Below, one piece after another: positions 46,243-54,646 of a DNA stretch of 64,000 nucleotides. The translations under genes were made by a program, and so were the position numbers. Below the pieces are notes generated by a model, which saw nothing but the letters and a program-made list of their open reading frames with translations, searched no databases and was not told the DNA's origin. The stretch covers positions 1 to 64,000 of the forward strand of contig JAJPHP010000078.1 of assembly GCA_021325255.1 (NCBI GenBank), in the 5' to 3' direction. Origin of the DNA: Nitrososphaerota archaeon. GTDB taxonomy: Archaea > Thermoproteota > Nitrososphaeria > Nitrososphaerales > CADDZS01. The first letter of the stretch is position 1; each line of letters opens with the position of its first letter.

Positions 46243-46685
46243 GTCGCGCACTTAGTCGCCGATGAATTGGCTAATTGCTGTACCATTCAATTTACAAGCT
46301 CTTCGATAAGCTCTCAATATTGAAGATCGTTTCAGTGGTCTGAAAGAATCCTTACCCAGTATAATCATCTGAAGAAATCGCCAAGAAACTAAGATTTGCC
46401 GATCTGCTCTAATTGTGGAAGTCTTGTGCTAGATCGAGGGGGGCAGGATTTTCGTCGTCATGCAACTGCCTGAAGCAGACTACCTCGGCAAGATTAGGAA
46501 CGAGACGCTGTAATGTGCGCTCTGTTTTGTTCTACCTTTTCGATTTGTCAGACTCAATCTGGATATTGATTGCAGATGCTTTTCCGATAGAGGTCGTCTC
46601 AAGTTCTCAAGATTGATAATCGTACTCCTTCAATAAATAAGGTGTGCAGCGTATCTTTCATGATGCTGCGGAGGCGAAAAGAGGA
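46243..46685. other. Intergenic region with a possible broken zinc-ribbon gene
   Basis: A plus-strand trace at about 46396-46513 reads MPICSNCGSLVLD in one frame, then, after one shift, IEGGRIFVVMQLPEADYLG. This may be a frame-broken small zinc-ribbon gene. The end of the region holds the palindrome copy 4 and a TATA-like element of the ATPase gene. Confidence 0.3.
46604..46619. promoter_or_regulatory. Palindromic operator-like site (motif copy 4)
   Basis: TTCTCA-AGAT-TGATAA, with an AT-rich TATA-like element (AATAAATAA, 46631-46639) about 11 bases downstream. A start near 46661 favours the ATG at 46686 for the ATPase. Confidence 0.6.
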
Positions 46686-48629
46686 ATGAATCGAACGCGA
46701 TTAACCGCCAATCAAGACCTGTCAACAGCCAAAGCACCTCTTTCAGAAAATCGCGTCAAGCAGCGACGGAGGAGTCCCCTGCGTACAGTAGCTTCCGTGG
46801 CCCGCAGGTATCCTATTCCTGTCTTTGCAATTGCTGGGCTCCTAGCGGGAACAGTGCTTGAATTTGCTCTGGCTGAACCCGCTCTGGCGCGCTGGGTTTG
46901 GTACGCCACGCTTGTCATTGGTGGAGCTCCAATCGTTTGGGGCACACTGCGCGGGATGCTCCGCGGCCAATTTGCCGCCGACATTGTTGCCATGCTCGCA
47001 ATAATTGCAGCTATTCTCATGGATCAGGCTTTTGCCGGCGCAGTTGTCGTCCTCATGCAGTCAGGTGGTGAAGCTATAGAAGACTATGGTCTGAGAAGAG
47101 CCTCGTCCTCACTCGATGAGCTCCTAGCTCGGGCACCCAAGATGGCAAGACGGATCACTTATGGATCGATCGAAGAAATTGAAGTCTCCGGAGTCAGAGT
47201 CGGCGACCTTCTGCTGGTCAGGCCGGGCGATCTAGTTCCTGTCGACGGGACGATAACTTACGGTAGCTCGGAAATTGACGAGTCGGCGCTGACCGGTGAG
47301 CCGCTGCCTAGGACGAAGAGCGTCGGTGACACCGTCCTCAGCGGTAGCGTGAACACGAACCTTGCCTTCGAGATGAGGGCAGATAGGCCAAGTAGCGAGA
47401 GCCAGTACACCAAGATCGTCGAACTGGTTAGGCGGGCACAGGAGGAAAAACCACCAATCCAGAGACTCGCTGATCACTACGCGGTGTACTTTACACCCAT
47501 CACACTTGCTGTCGCGTTCGTTGGGTTCCTCATCACTTTGAATCCCGTGACGGTCCTTGCGGTGCTCGTTGTTGCTATGCCCTGTCCGCTTATACTTGCC
47601 ACTCCCATAGCGGTAATCAGCGCTGTAAACCGCGCGGCAAAACGGGGGATAATCGTAAAGGGCGGGGCAGCCATCGAACAAATAGGTCGAGCAAAGGCGG
47701 TCGCTTTTGACAAGACCGGCACCATTACATATGGCACTCCATTCGTCGAAAAGATAATCTCGATCGATCGCATCCCTTCCGATGCATTGTTGTACAAAGT
47801 TGGTTGCATTGGGCAACTGTCTTCGCACGTAGTGGCTCGGTCGATTGCAACTAAAGCAATACAGAAATTTTCCAAACTCGAGCTACCCTTGAATTTCAAA
47901 GAAACGCCCGGAGCAGGTGCTGAAGGGGATATTGGGGGAGAACACATAGCAATAGGCTCGAAACGATTCATCGAGAGCCTCATCGGCAGGGAGATTTCCG
48001 GAAGGAGCTTTGAAAGAGTGATAGGAGAGGCCCAGACCCGAGGCAGGCTCCTGACTTTCGTCGCAATCAACTCAAAGCCCGCTGGAGTCATCGTATTCAG
48101 CGACCAGATTCGCGCAGGAGTTCCCGCGATGATTCAGAAGCTCCACGATCTTGGCGTCGAAGAAACAGTAATGCTGACGGGGGACAACGCAAGAAATGCG
48201 GAGGCAATTACCAGAGCCGCTGGAATACATAACTTTGAAGCGAATCTGCTCCCAGGTCAGAAAGTCGAGGCACTCCTGAAGCTGAAGCAGAAGTTTGACC
48301 CTCTCGTGATGGTCGGCGATGGCATCAACGACGCTCCCGCCCTCGCTACTGCAACCGTGGGTGTCGCGATGGGCGCTCACGGCGCTGGAATCTCTGCAGA
48401 AGCTGCGGATGTCGTACTGCTAGTCGACGATGTCACTGTCCTAACAGACGCAATGTTGATCGGACAGCGGATGCTCAGGGTGGCAAAGCAGGGGATCTTT
48501 ATCGGCCTGGGGTTCAGTTTCGTGTTGATGGCGATCGCCGCCCTTGGTTTCATTCCTCCGACAGTAGGCGCAATGCTTCAGGAAGTTATCGATGCGTCGG
48601 TTATCCTCAACGCCCTGAGGGCGCGCTGA
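46686..48629 (+). CDS. Heavy-metal P1B-type ATPase with MPC motif
   Basis: A 647-residue P-type ATPase without a cytoplasmic metal-binding domain at its N terminus. The phosphorylation motif DKTGTIT is at about residue 342 and GDGINDAPALA is present. In membrane helix 6 the usual metal motif (CPC, SPC or TPC) is AMPCPLILATP here, so the motif is MPC (residues 298-300). The HP-like segment is SSHVVARS. Cation specificity is not clear: Cu, Zn, Cd, Co or Fe. I choose the ATG at 46686, since the promoter is just upstream and GGAGG precedes it; a GTG at 46644 is also in frame. Confidence 0.88.
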   Translation: MNRTRLTANQDLSTAKAPLSENRVKQRRRSPLRTVASVARRYPIPVFAIAGLLAGTVLEFALAEPALARWVWYATLVIGGAPIVWGTLRGMLRGQFAADIVAMLAIIAAILMDQAFAGAVVVLMQSGGEAIEDYGLRRASSSLDELLARAPKMARRITYGSIEEIEVSGVRVGDLLLVRPGDLVPVDGTITYGSSEIDESALTGEPLPRTKSVGDTVLSGSVNTNLAFEMRADRPSSESQYTKIVELVRRAQEEKPPIQRLADHYAVYFTPITLAVAFVGFLITLNPVTVLAVLVVAMPCPLILATPIAVISAVNRAAKRGIIVKGGAAIEQIGRAKAVAFDKTGTITYGTPFVEKIISIDRIPSDALLYKVGCIGQLSSHVVARSIATKAIQKFSKLELPLNFKETPGAGAEGDIGGEHIAIGSKRFIESLIGREISGRSFERVIGEAQTRGRLLTFVAINSKPAGVIVFSDQIRAGVPAMIQKLHDLGVEETVMLTGDNARNAEAITRAAGIHNFEANLLPGQKVEALLKLKQKFDPLVMVGDGINDAPALATATVGVAMGAHGAGISAEAADVVLLVDDVTVLTDAMLIGQRMLRVAKQGIFIGLGFSFVLMAIAALGFIPPTVGAMLQEVIDASVILNALRAR

Positions 48630-48636
48630 GGGCAGA

Positions 48637-49176
48637 TTATTTCACCTCGACCTTGTGTGTCTTTGCTTCGGTTGGAGTCTTCTTGGGTACTGTTACCACG
48701 AGAATTCCGTCTTTGACAGAGGCATCCGCTTTCTCGGGGATTACTTCCTCAGGAAAGGTCATATCCCTCCTGACCTTAGAGTAGGTCCTTTCTCTGTGGA
48801 CGAACCCCTCCTTCCGTTCGTCGACGTTTGCTGTTTCCGCTTCACCTTCGATGTGAATCTCTCTGGGGGTGACAGAAATGTCGAGCTTTTCCTTCGGTAT
48901 GCCGGGCACTTCCGCACGAACCTTGTATTCGTTCCCTGTATCGATTAGATCGGTGAAAACTCTCCTGGTCTCCGGGAGTCCCAGGGAACGCCAGCTAGGA
49001 ATGAGCCAGCTTCCACCGAAGGGGCTGAGGAAGGACCTCTCAAAACGTTTTTCAAAATCCGTAAAGACGCGGTCGATTTCCCGTGCGTACTCGTTCGGAC
49101 TCCAGACTGCGATCTCTTCTTTTTGCGCATCGCGTGCAACTTTCTCTTCCAACTTCTTTTTCTGCTTTTGTGGCAA
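48637..49176 (-). CDS. hsp20: Small heat-shock protein Hsp20
   Basis: A 179-residue alpha-crystallin-type chaperone with RVFTDLIDTGNEYKVRAEVPG in the start of the alpha-crystallin domain and KDGILVVTVPKK as its C-terminal conserved motif. The N-terminal 50 residues are charged, then FGGSWLIPSWRSL. The start is TTG 49176, with a CAGGAG-like site. A motif palindrome (49240-49255) is 64 bases upstream, so heat-shock expression may be under the shared factor. Confidence 0.92.
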   Translation of the reverse strand: MPQKQKKKLEEKVARDAQKEEIAVWSPNEYAREIDRVFTDFEKRFERSFLSPFGGSWLIPSWRSLGLPETRRVFTDLIDTGNEYKVRAEVPGIPKEKLDISVTPREIHIEGEAETANVDERKEGFVHRERTYSKVRRDMTFPEEVIPEKADASVKDGILVVTVPKKTPTEAKTHKVEVK

Positions 49177-49239
49177 TGTGAAGTTTAGGATCTCCTGTAG
49201 TTAACTTGGAGGTTCAGTACTTCATAAGAATTGGGTAGA

Positions 49240-49255
49240 TTCTCACACTTGAGAA
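49240..49255. promoter_or_regulatory. Palindromic operator-like site (motif copy 5)
   Basis: TTCTCA-CACT-TGAGAA, a perfect 6-4-6 palindrome upstream of Hsp20 on the minus strand, with a TTCTTATG element about ten bases nearer the gene. Confidence 0.6.
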
Positions 49256-49406
49256 TGAGGTCCTACTCATGCGAAACAGTTGGGCAGAAACTCGCACTAC
49301 GGGAGACGACGTCTCAACCTCGTAAGAATCGTTATTTAGATCGGCTACGAAATTCGCAACTTGAAAAGAGAATAAGAAAAAGAAGCATGACTGAAGGATA
49401 ACTAGA

Positions 49407-49422
49407 TTCTCAATACTGAGAA
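49407..49422. promoter_or_regulatory. Palindromic operator-like site (motif copy 6)
   Basis: TTCTCA-ATAC-TGAGAA, perfect and flanked by A/T, with an AGATATATAG TATA-like element at 49434-49443. It serves the CBS-C2H2 gene that starts at 49538. Confidence 0.65.
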
Positions 49423-49537
49423 TCGTCACACTCAGATATATAGTGCAAGCATCCAAATATGAAGTCACGTCAGCGAATTTTACGCACGCGCCGAGCGCAG
49501 AAATTCGGCCCAGAACTCTCGAACGAGGCTAAGAAAA

Positions 49538-50092
49538 ATGTCGCAGTTGAAAATAGATTTGGAAACGCAGGTAGCAGAGTATGTTCAGCCCGCAATTTTG
49601 GTTTCTGCAGATGATTCGATAGAGAAGACGGCAAAGGCGATGTCTAGCGCGAAGGCAGAGTGCGCAGTCGTTACTTCTGCAAACAGAGACCCGATTGGCA
49701 TCGTTACCGAATGGGACATACTATCTCGGGCTGTCGCGCAAGGAAAGGACGTCAAGACAACTCACGTGCGCGAGATCATGTCTTCCCCTCTCTGGACCAT
49801 CACACCAAGCACAAAGGTCGGCGAAGCGATGTCGCTCATGCTTCAGAAAGGGTTCAGGAGGATCGTTGTCAAGGAGGGGAGCAGACTTATGGGCATTGCA
49901 ACGCTGACTCAGGTAATTGGAAGCAGAAGAGAGGCATCAATACCAATTCCTTTGTTTGAACCGGCGAGAGGCTCGCGCTGCCCCTACTGCGGCTCGGTCT
50001 TGAAAGACAGGGACGAACTATCAAGTCACATTGACGAAGTACACATTAGGGAAGACATTCTGAAGGGGATACGGGGCAAGTCGATCGAATAG
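49538..50092 (+). CDS. CBS-domain protein with C-terminal C2H2-type knuckle
   Basis: A 184-residue protein with two CBS domains (about residues 10-60 and 75-130) and an added C-terminal zinc-finger-like element, CPYCGSVLKDRDELSSHIDEVH (positions about 149-170, two Cys and two His). CBS plus zinc finger hints at a ligand-responsive nucleic-acid or protein binder. A palindrome-bearing promoter precedes it. It is divergent from the Hsp20 gene. Confidence 0.87.
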   Translation: MSQLKIDLETQVAEYVQPAILVSADDSIEKTAKAMSSAKAECAVVTSANRDPIGIVTEWDILSRAVAQGKDVKTTHVREIMSSPLWTITPSTKVGEAMSLMLQKGFRRIVVKEGSRLMGIATLTQVIGSRREASIPIPLFEPARGSRCPYCGSVLKDRDELSSHIDEVHIREDILKGIRGKSIE

Positions 50093-50219
50093 AGTAACAT
50101 AGGATTCAAACACGCCACCCAAAAGAAATCGGGGTGGTAACTCACAGGCTCGTGTAGTACTGGAAACTATTCTTCTCTTTCTTCCACGCACTCGTGCTAG
50201 CATAGTAATTTTAGATCTG

Positions 50220-50390
50220 CTAGTCCGCTGCGTACGTGGACTCTTTGGCCTCTCGCCTGCTCTTGTACGCAGTTTTCGCGGAGTATTTGCACTTTGTGCA
50301 CACTCCGCGCAGCATTACTCCGCCGCACTTGGGGCACTTTCTATGGGTGCCCGTTGTGATCTTGGATTTTCGCCTAACAGTGCGCGCCAT
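50220..50390 (-). CDS. Small zinc-ribbon protein
   Basis: A 56-residue ORF (MARTVRRKSKITTGTHRKCP...) with a clear zinc ribbon, C19-x2-C22 and C31-x2-C34, and a basic N terminus and Arg/Lys-rich tail. The start is ATG at 50390. The form is like archaeal zinc-ribbon proteins that associate with RNA or the ribosome. It lies between two CBS-domain genes. No exact family is claimed. Confidence 0.75.
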   Translation of the reverse strand: MARTVRRKSKITTGTHRKCPKCGGVMLRGVCTKCKYSAKTAYKSRREAKESTYAAD

Positions 50391-50405
50391 TTGGGAGTCA
50401 GCTCT

Positions 50406-50981
50406 TTAGAGGGCTCTCATTTCGTGCGGGACGAATCTCGCTCTCACGAGTTCCTGCAGGTATCCGACCTGCATCGGCTCCGCCCTGATGATATCCGTAG
50501 AGGTTATGATGCCGACAAGATTCCCCTCTTTCACGACAGGGAGTTTTGATACGTTCTTTGTACTCATGAGTCTGGCCGCCTCTTCTATGGTTGCGTCGTG
50601 ATCTACAGTTACAACTGGCGAGGACATTGCATTCTTCGCTGTAACCTGACGAGCGTCTAATCCCTTGAGGAATGCTTTTCTCAGGACGTCTCCCTTTGTA
50701 ATAATCCCTACGACTGACTGATTTTCAGTCACAACGATGCAGCCCACATCTCTTCGAAGCATCTTTTGGACGGCCTCGTTCAGAGGCTCGGAAGTCCTCG
50801 CCGTCACTAGGTCCGTAGACATGAAGTCAAAGACTCTGATGACTGATGTTGTTCGCGCCATGGGAGTTTCAACGCTTCTAGTCTCTCTCTTCGTTGTTGT
50901 ACTTCTACTTTTCTCGCCTAAACTCTCTTGTCGATTACCTGTACTCTTCGCCGAATGACTTTGACGTGTCTCTGATTTCAA
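50406..50981 (-). CDS. CBS-domain protein
   Basis: The C-terminal 150 residues carry two CBS domains (VFDFMSTDLVTARTSEPLNEA and NAMSSPVVTVDHDATIEEA, with GIITKGDVL and GIITSTDII turns). The 40 residues before the second possible start (MARTTS, ATG 50861) are a low-complexity polar stretch. The TTG start at 50981 is therefore uncertain. The zinc-ribbon gene follows 15 bases downstream, and both are likely on one transcript. Confidence 0.85.
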   Translation of the reverse strand: MKSETRQSHSAKSTGNRQESLGEKSRSTTTKRETRSVETPMARTTSVIRVFDFMSTDLVTARTSEPLNEAVQKMLRRDVGCIVVTENQSVVGIITKGDVLRKAFLKGLDARQVTAKNAMSSPVVTVDHDATIEEAARLMSTKNVSKLPVVKEGNLVGIITSTDIIRAEPMQVGYLQELVRARFVPHEMRAL

Positions 50982-51159
50982 ATTTGATCCTCTCTCTTCG
51001 CTTGATCTCTAATTTCAACGAATTCGTACTTAAACGGGGAGCACGATCATCAATTGTGAGATTGACGCCTTGCCGGTGTCTTCCCTTTGGCCACTAGTCT
51101 TCCTTAGAACTCATGGACTATGCGTACTAATCTCAAGCCTATGGATACAACCGTCTCTC

Positions 51160-51552
51160 TCAGGCGCTTATCGCGTCCAGAGAGTCCTTCAACCTTCCCT
51201 CCACCTCCTCGGCAAGGGGATCTAGGTCAGAAAATCTCAGCACCTTTATGGCCTCGGTAGGCTTGTAGAGCGACACCTTGGTTTTTCCGTGATCATCGTA
51301 GACCGTGATCTTGCAGGGAAGAACCAGACCCACCTCCTTGTGAGCGTCGATTGCTCTCTTTGCATCTCGCGGGCTGCATACATCCAAGATGACAAATGGA
51401 TCCAGTTTTTCACCGAGCTTCTCGAGGATTACCTTTCGCACGTCGATGTTGCTGAGGACTCCAAATCCCCTCTTCTTCAATTCCCCTGTAAGTTTCTCTA
51501 CAGTTTCCGCCACGCTTTGATGAGACTCGACACTGTATTCTATACTCGTCAT
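51160..51552 (-). CDS. DUF302 family protein
   Basis: A 130-residue protein with the DUF302 pattern: VAETVEKLTGELKKRGFGVLS, DVRKVILEKLGEKLDPFVILDVC, VLPCKITVYDD and a C-terminal YKPTEAI. DUF302 proteins are common next to heavy-metal and redox genes and may bind a metal or heme through the conserved Cys, but function is not established. It is the downstream-most gene of a minus-strand series with the V4R-like protein 44 bases upstream. Confidence 0.9.
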   Translation of the reverse strand: MTSIEYSVESHQSVAETVEKLTGELKKRGFGVLSNIDVRKVILEKLGEKLDPFVILDVCSPRDAKRAIDAHKEVGLVLPCKITVYDDHGKTKVSLYKPTEAIKVLRFSDLDPLAEEVEGRLKDSLDAISA

Positions 51553-51595
51553 GAGTGATCAGCATTAGTACTAAGAGGTAGTTTTTCTTAACGAT

Positions 51596-52051
51596 TTATT
51601 GCGGAGCATTCTCGATCCTAAAGAGGCATCCGGGAGCAAGAGTCCCGCAACATTCCACCTCAGTCACCCTGTACTTACGGCCGAGCTTCGCGTCGAAGAC
51701 TGCCTCGAGCAGGCCCTCCTTGAAGGGGCAGAGAGTATATCCCGCACCATAGGATCTTGAAAAGCAATCGGAGCAAAAGCTGATCGCAACAAGCCCGTCC
51801 TCCCTGCTCTCCCAGCTCATCTCCCCGATCTCATTCTTCTTCCAGTATGTCCCAAGTTCTTCGACAAGCGGGCCGATTTCATTTGAGTGCAACGAGGAGT
51901 TGGCGAGTTCCGCCCCCAACTGATACCCGATTGCACGCACGGTCTTTGCGTTCTTTCCGGGATTCAACCCATAGTGCTCCTTCAGAGTCTTCATTGAAAG
52001 TTTGAGTATCGCAGCTTCTTCCTTATCCCTCTCTTCTTGATTCGTCAGCAT
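51596..52051 (-). CDS. V4R-like Cys-rich protein
   Basis: The C-terminal part of this 151-residue protein has FCSDCFSRSYGAGYTLCPFKEGLLEAVF and VECCGTLAPGCLFRI, a pattern that recalls V4R/4-vinyl-reductase-like and DUF2507 domains, which bind small molecules or metals. Seven Cys could bind an Fe-S cluster or zinc. The N-terminal 60 residues are helical. It could be a sensor for the ferredoxin genes nearby. Confidence 0.65.
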   Translation of the reverse strand: MLTNQEERDKEEAAILKLSMKTLKEHYGLNPGKNAKTVRAIGYQLGAELANSSLHSNEIGPLVEELGTYWKKNEIGEMSWESREDGLVAISFCSDCFSRSYGAGYTLCPFKEGLLEAVFDAKLGRKYRVTEVECCGTLAPGCLFRIENAPQ

Positions 52052-52156
52052 GTTCCTCGAATCACTCGATATTATTCCGTTGTATGGATTTCATTTAGAA
52101 ATGCGCCCTGTTTATTCCGTGTCCCTAATCTGTTAGGCGATTCAACACTATCTGGG

Positions 52157-52444
52157 TTACCTCAGGAGCTCGTCGAGGTCAGGATATTCTCCACCCTCGT
52201 TAGGTATGACCTCCACCCCATTGTCGGTACACTGCGAAAGGCAGGCCGTGCATCCAAAGCAAAGATCGCTGTTCTTGACCGTGCACTCACCTCGCTCGTT
52301 CAGCTCGAACACGTTGACGATGCACACAGAAGCGCAATCCCCACTTCCGCTGCAAGCCTTTACGATGACTTTGAAGGATCCGAGGCGGCAATCTGTGACC
52401 AAGCATCTCACAGAGAGGCCTCTCAGAAGATTTTGCGATGACAA
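52157..52444 (-). CDS. Small dicluster ferredoxin
   Basis: A 95-residue ferredoxin with Cys groups CSGSGDCASVC and LCFGCTACLSQC. The residue after each last Cys is not Pro (VCIV, QCTD), so the clusters sit in altered surroundings. The first part has two further Cys (RCLVTDC). The start is TTG at 52444. It belongs to the 52-53.4 kb minus-strand cluster. Confidence 0.8.
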   Translation of the reverse strand: MSSQNLLRGLSVRCLVTDCRLGSFKVIVKACSGSGDCASVCIVNVFELNERGECTVKNSDLCFGCTACLSQCTDNGVEVIPNEGGEYPDLDELLR

Positions 52445-52494
52445 TATACTACCGCCGAGAAGAAAGAATGCGAAGAGACGAGTACCTGTCTTGC

Positions 52495-53007
52495 TTACCT
52501 CACCAGTGCCTGGAGACTCCTGGCAACTGACTTTACGTAGTCTTCAGGGAATGTGTCCCACTCCTTGGTCCAAAAGTGGACGAGCCCCCTGCGTCTCGCT
52601 ATTCTCTGTTGGCTATTCGAGTAAAGTGGGTCCGCATCCTTTCTCCACTCTGCGTTCCAAGACTCGTCCCAGTAGTTTGGGGTCCCTGCCTCGATCTTGC
52701 CAATGATTCCACGCCTGTACTCGCGATCTGCGATCACGAGGAATATCCTCTCAATGTCGACATTTTCGTCTGCCTCGGAGAGAATTTGGATGGCATTCCT
52801 CATCACCAAGAGCGTTCTGGGGGAATCGATCAGGCCACCTAGACCTTCCGTCTCTTGGAGCTGTGACACGATCACCCGCGCTATCTCGACGTGGTCCTTG
52901 CCGGTCGAGGTGGCTGGTTCGGTCTTCTTTTGGACTAGTCCTGTTGCGGCTCCGCCATTGTTCTCCAAGTTTCTCCCACTCTCCTTGGCTTTGTCGTTGG
53001 CTTCCAC
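52495..53007 (-). CDS. Unrecognised protein overlapping the second ferredoxin gene
   Basis: A 170-residue protein with no family I know. It has a flexible start (GTG 53007, or TTG at 52968) inside the 3' end of the ferredoxin gene, then helices HVEIARVIVSQLQETE and SPRTLLVMRNAIQILSE, and a Trp-rich C-terminal half (YWDESWNAEW, FWTKEWDTF). The position between two ferredoxin genes suggests a partner of an electron-transfer complex. Confidence 0.6.
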   Translation of the reverse strand: MEANDKAKESGRNLENNGGAATGLVQKKTEPATSTGKDHVEIARVIVSQLQETEGLGGLIDSPRTLLVMRNAIQILSEADENVDIERIFLVIADREYRRGIIGKIEAGTPNYWDESWNAEWRKDADPLYSNSQQRIARRRGLVHFWTKEWDTFPEDYVKSVARSLQALVR

Positions 53008-53426
53008 TCAGCGATGTTGGACCATGGGCTCCGCACGGGTCGCTTCAGGTACTCCCTAGTGTACTCGGAAAGAGGGTGCCAGTAATCCTCTTCCACTTTC
53101 CCCTCTGTCTTGAGTATCACGGGCCTAGGACGAAGCGACGTGGGCTTGCCGCTGTCGGGTTCCACCGAGATCGCATTCGTCGGACACTCCCTGACGCAAA
53201 CCTGGCATCCCGTGCATCTCTCTTGGATCGGCAGGTATGGCCTTTCCATCATCCAGAGTTTTGGGGCGTCCTCGGGGAACTGGTCTGTTGCAACCCCGAA
53301 GACGCTGCCATAAAGCTGGACCTCGTACGGCCTGGTGAACTCGATGCATGTCGGCGGGCACAGATCCATGCAGGCACCGCAGTTCATGCATTTTGTTTCG
53401 TCGACGGTGAACTTGAAGAGCGTCAT
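52935..53426 (-). CDS. Dicluster ferredoxin-type protein
   Basis: A 163-residue protein with two [4Fe-4S] motifs: CMNCGACMDLCPP (about residues 13-25) and CTGCQVCVRECP (about 71-82), separated by a 45-residue insert. The C-terminal part is Trp/Arg-rich and may serve as a docking site. The Cys spacing is of the NuoI/complex-associated type. Together with the overlapping gene downstream and the small ferredoxin it is likely an electron-transfer module. Confidence 0.87.
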   Translation of the reverse strand: MTLFKFTVDETKCMNCGACMDLCPPTCIEFTRPYEVQLYGSVFGVATDQFPEDAPKLWMMERPYLPIQERCTGCQVCVRECPTNAISVEPDSGKPTSLRPRPVILKTEGKVEEDYWHPLSEYTREYLKRPVRSPWSNIAEWKPTTKPRRVGETWRTMAEPQQD

Positions 53427-53468
53427 TACTTGATCGGATTTACCTCCCTTTGCTCTTCTTTCGCCACT

Positions 53469-54419
53469 CTACCCGATGTAGTTAGGGCTCTTCCCCCTAT
53501 GGGCGTCTGCGAGTCCTGAGAGTTCCGACCCCATCTTCGAAATCCCGTACGCTCCAGTTTCGTCCGAAGGTGCATTTCGCGGGGCCCTCGCGTTTTCAAC
53601 GTTCGCGGCTCCAGAAGTCTGCCTCGTGGTCGTCGGAACGGATGGGATGCCGGATGGTTGCGAAACGGTCGAACTCACAGCGCCAACGTTCTTCTTCCTG
53701 GTCGGAAGTCTCGAGTGAAGTATGGGATGCGCGAATCCAAAGACTGCAACGACGCCCAGAACCGCAAAACATGCCTGAAATGATGACATTGCAAGACCGA
53801 GATTTTGCGTCGAGGCAAATGTCGTGTACATCGTGTACCAGATGCCACTGCTTGCGCTGACACCGGGCGGAAGAGTCGAGAGGACGAGAGGTGTCTCTGT
53901 CACAAAGATTGTTCCGCTTATCCAAAGCAATGTACCAATGAAGACGAGCACAGTCACTATCCTGAACGCTTTCCGATTGTCATCTGCATCGACGTATAGT
54001 TTGGTTACCAGTGCGAGACCAAAGAATACGACAGACAGTGGCATGAACGGAACTGCCATGGGGTAATCGAGGAAAGTTCCGGGGAAGAAAACCAGCAGAC
54101 CCATGATAAACGACATGAAAATTAGGGCGTCTCTTATCAGCACGTACGCGAGCCACCAGATATCTGCGCCTAACCTCAGTGTGAACTTGTTCAGCACTCT
54201 GATGAAATACCCTCTGGCTATCTGAAGCGAAAACGCCATAGCGCTTACGAAAACGAGTGCGACGGCGATTGTCGTTTCTAGCCACACTGAACCTCCACTT
54301 ACCAGATCCCCTTGAGTGAATGCGAAGGAGAAGCGCGCTGGCACTCCCAGCAAAAATAGCGCAAATCCTGCAAGACCGTACAAGACCAAATGATTCTTCT
54401 TCATAGTTGAAGCGATCAT
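53469..54419 (-). CDS. Seven-helix membrane protein of unknown function
   Basis: A 316-residue protein with about seven transmembrane helices in the first 230 residues (for example 12-32, 45-65, 90-115, 125-145, 158-178 and 210-232) and a polar, Ser/Thr/Ala-rich C-terminal tail. It has several buried His and Asp. The position next to the ferredoxin-type gene suggests the membrane partner of an electron-transfer complex; the sequence resembles no family I recognise. ATG 54419 is used; ATG 54404 is alternative. Confidence 0.65.
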   Translation of the reverse strand: MIASTMKKNHLVLYGLAGFALFLLGVPARFSFAFTQGDLVSGGSVWLETTIAVALVFVSAMAFSLQIARGYFIRVLNKFTLRLGADIWWLAYVLIRDALIFMSFIMGLLVFFPGTFLDYPMAVPFMPLSVVFFGLALVTKLYVDADDNRKAFRIVTVLVFIGTLLWISGTIFVTETPLVLSTLPPGVSASSGIWYTMYTTFASTQNLGLAMSSFQACFAVLGVVAVFGFAHPILHSRLPTRKKNVGAVSSTVSQPSGIPSVPTTTRQTSGAANVENARAPRNAPSDETGAYGISKMGSELSGLADAHRGKSPNYIG

Positions 54420-54432
54420 GTCCGATTGAATG

Positions 54433-54464
54433 GATTAGGGGTTGTATATCAGATTCCCCTAATC
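54433..54464. promoter_or_regulatory. Inverted repeat GATTAGGGG / CCCCTAATC
   Basis: Perfect nine-base arms at 54433-54441 and 54456-54464 with a 14-base spacer, in the space between the divergent membrane-protein and Bat-type regulator genes. It is probably an operator for one or both. Confidence 0.55.
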
Positions 54465-54553
54465 AGTACGGGCAAATGTGGTAACCCGACGCGGTCAAAT
54501 TGAGGAATTCTGCCGAATTCCTCGCTCTCAACCAGGCTCAGTGCAGGCTAGAG

Positions 54554-54577
54554 CTGATTATCAATTTTGATAATCAG
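54554..54577. promoter_or_regulatory. Palindromic operator-like site (motif copy 7, perfect)
   Basis: CTGATTATCA-ATTT-TGATAATCAG has perfect ten-base arms and contains the core TTATCA-N4-TGATAA (54558-54573). AAATAATAG follows as a TATA-like element, and the Bat-type gene starts at ATG 54647. Confidence 0.65.
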
Positions 54578-54646
54578 GTGCTGGAAATAATAGGGAGCTC
54601 AATCCCTAACCAGTTAGGTCTCTGTAAAAAGGAAGAAGAAAACTGC

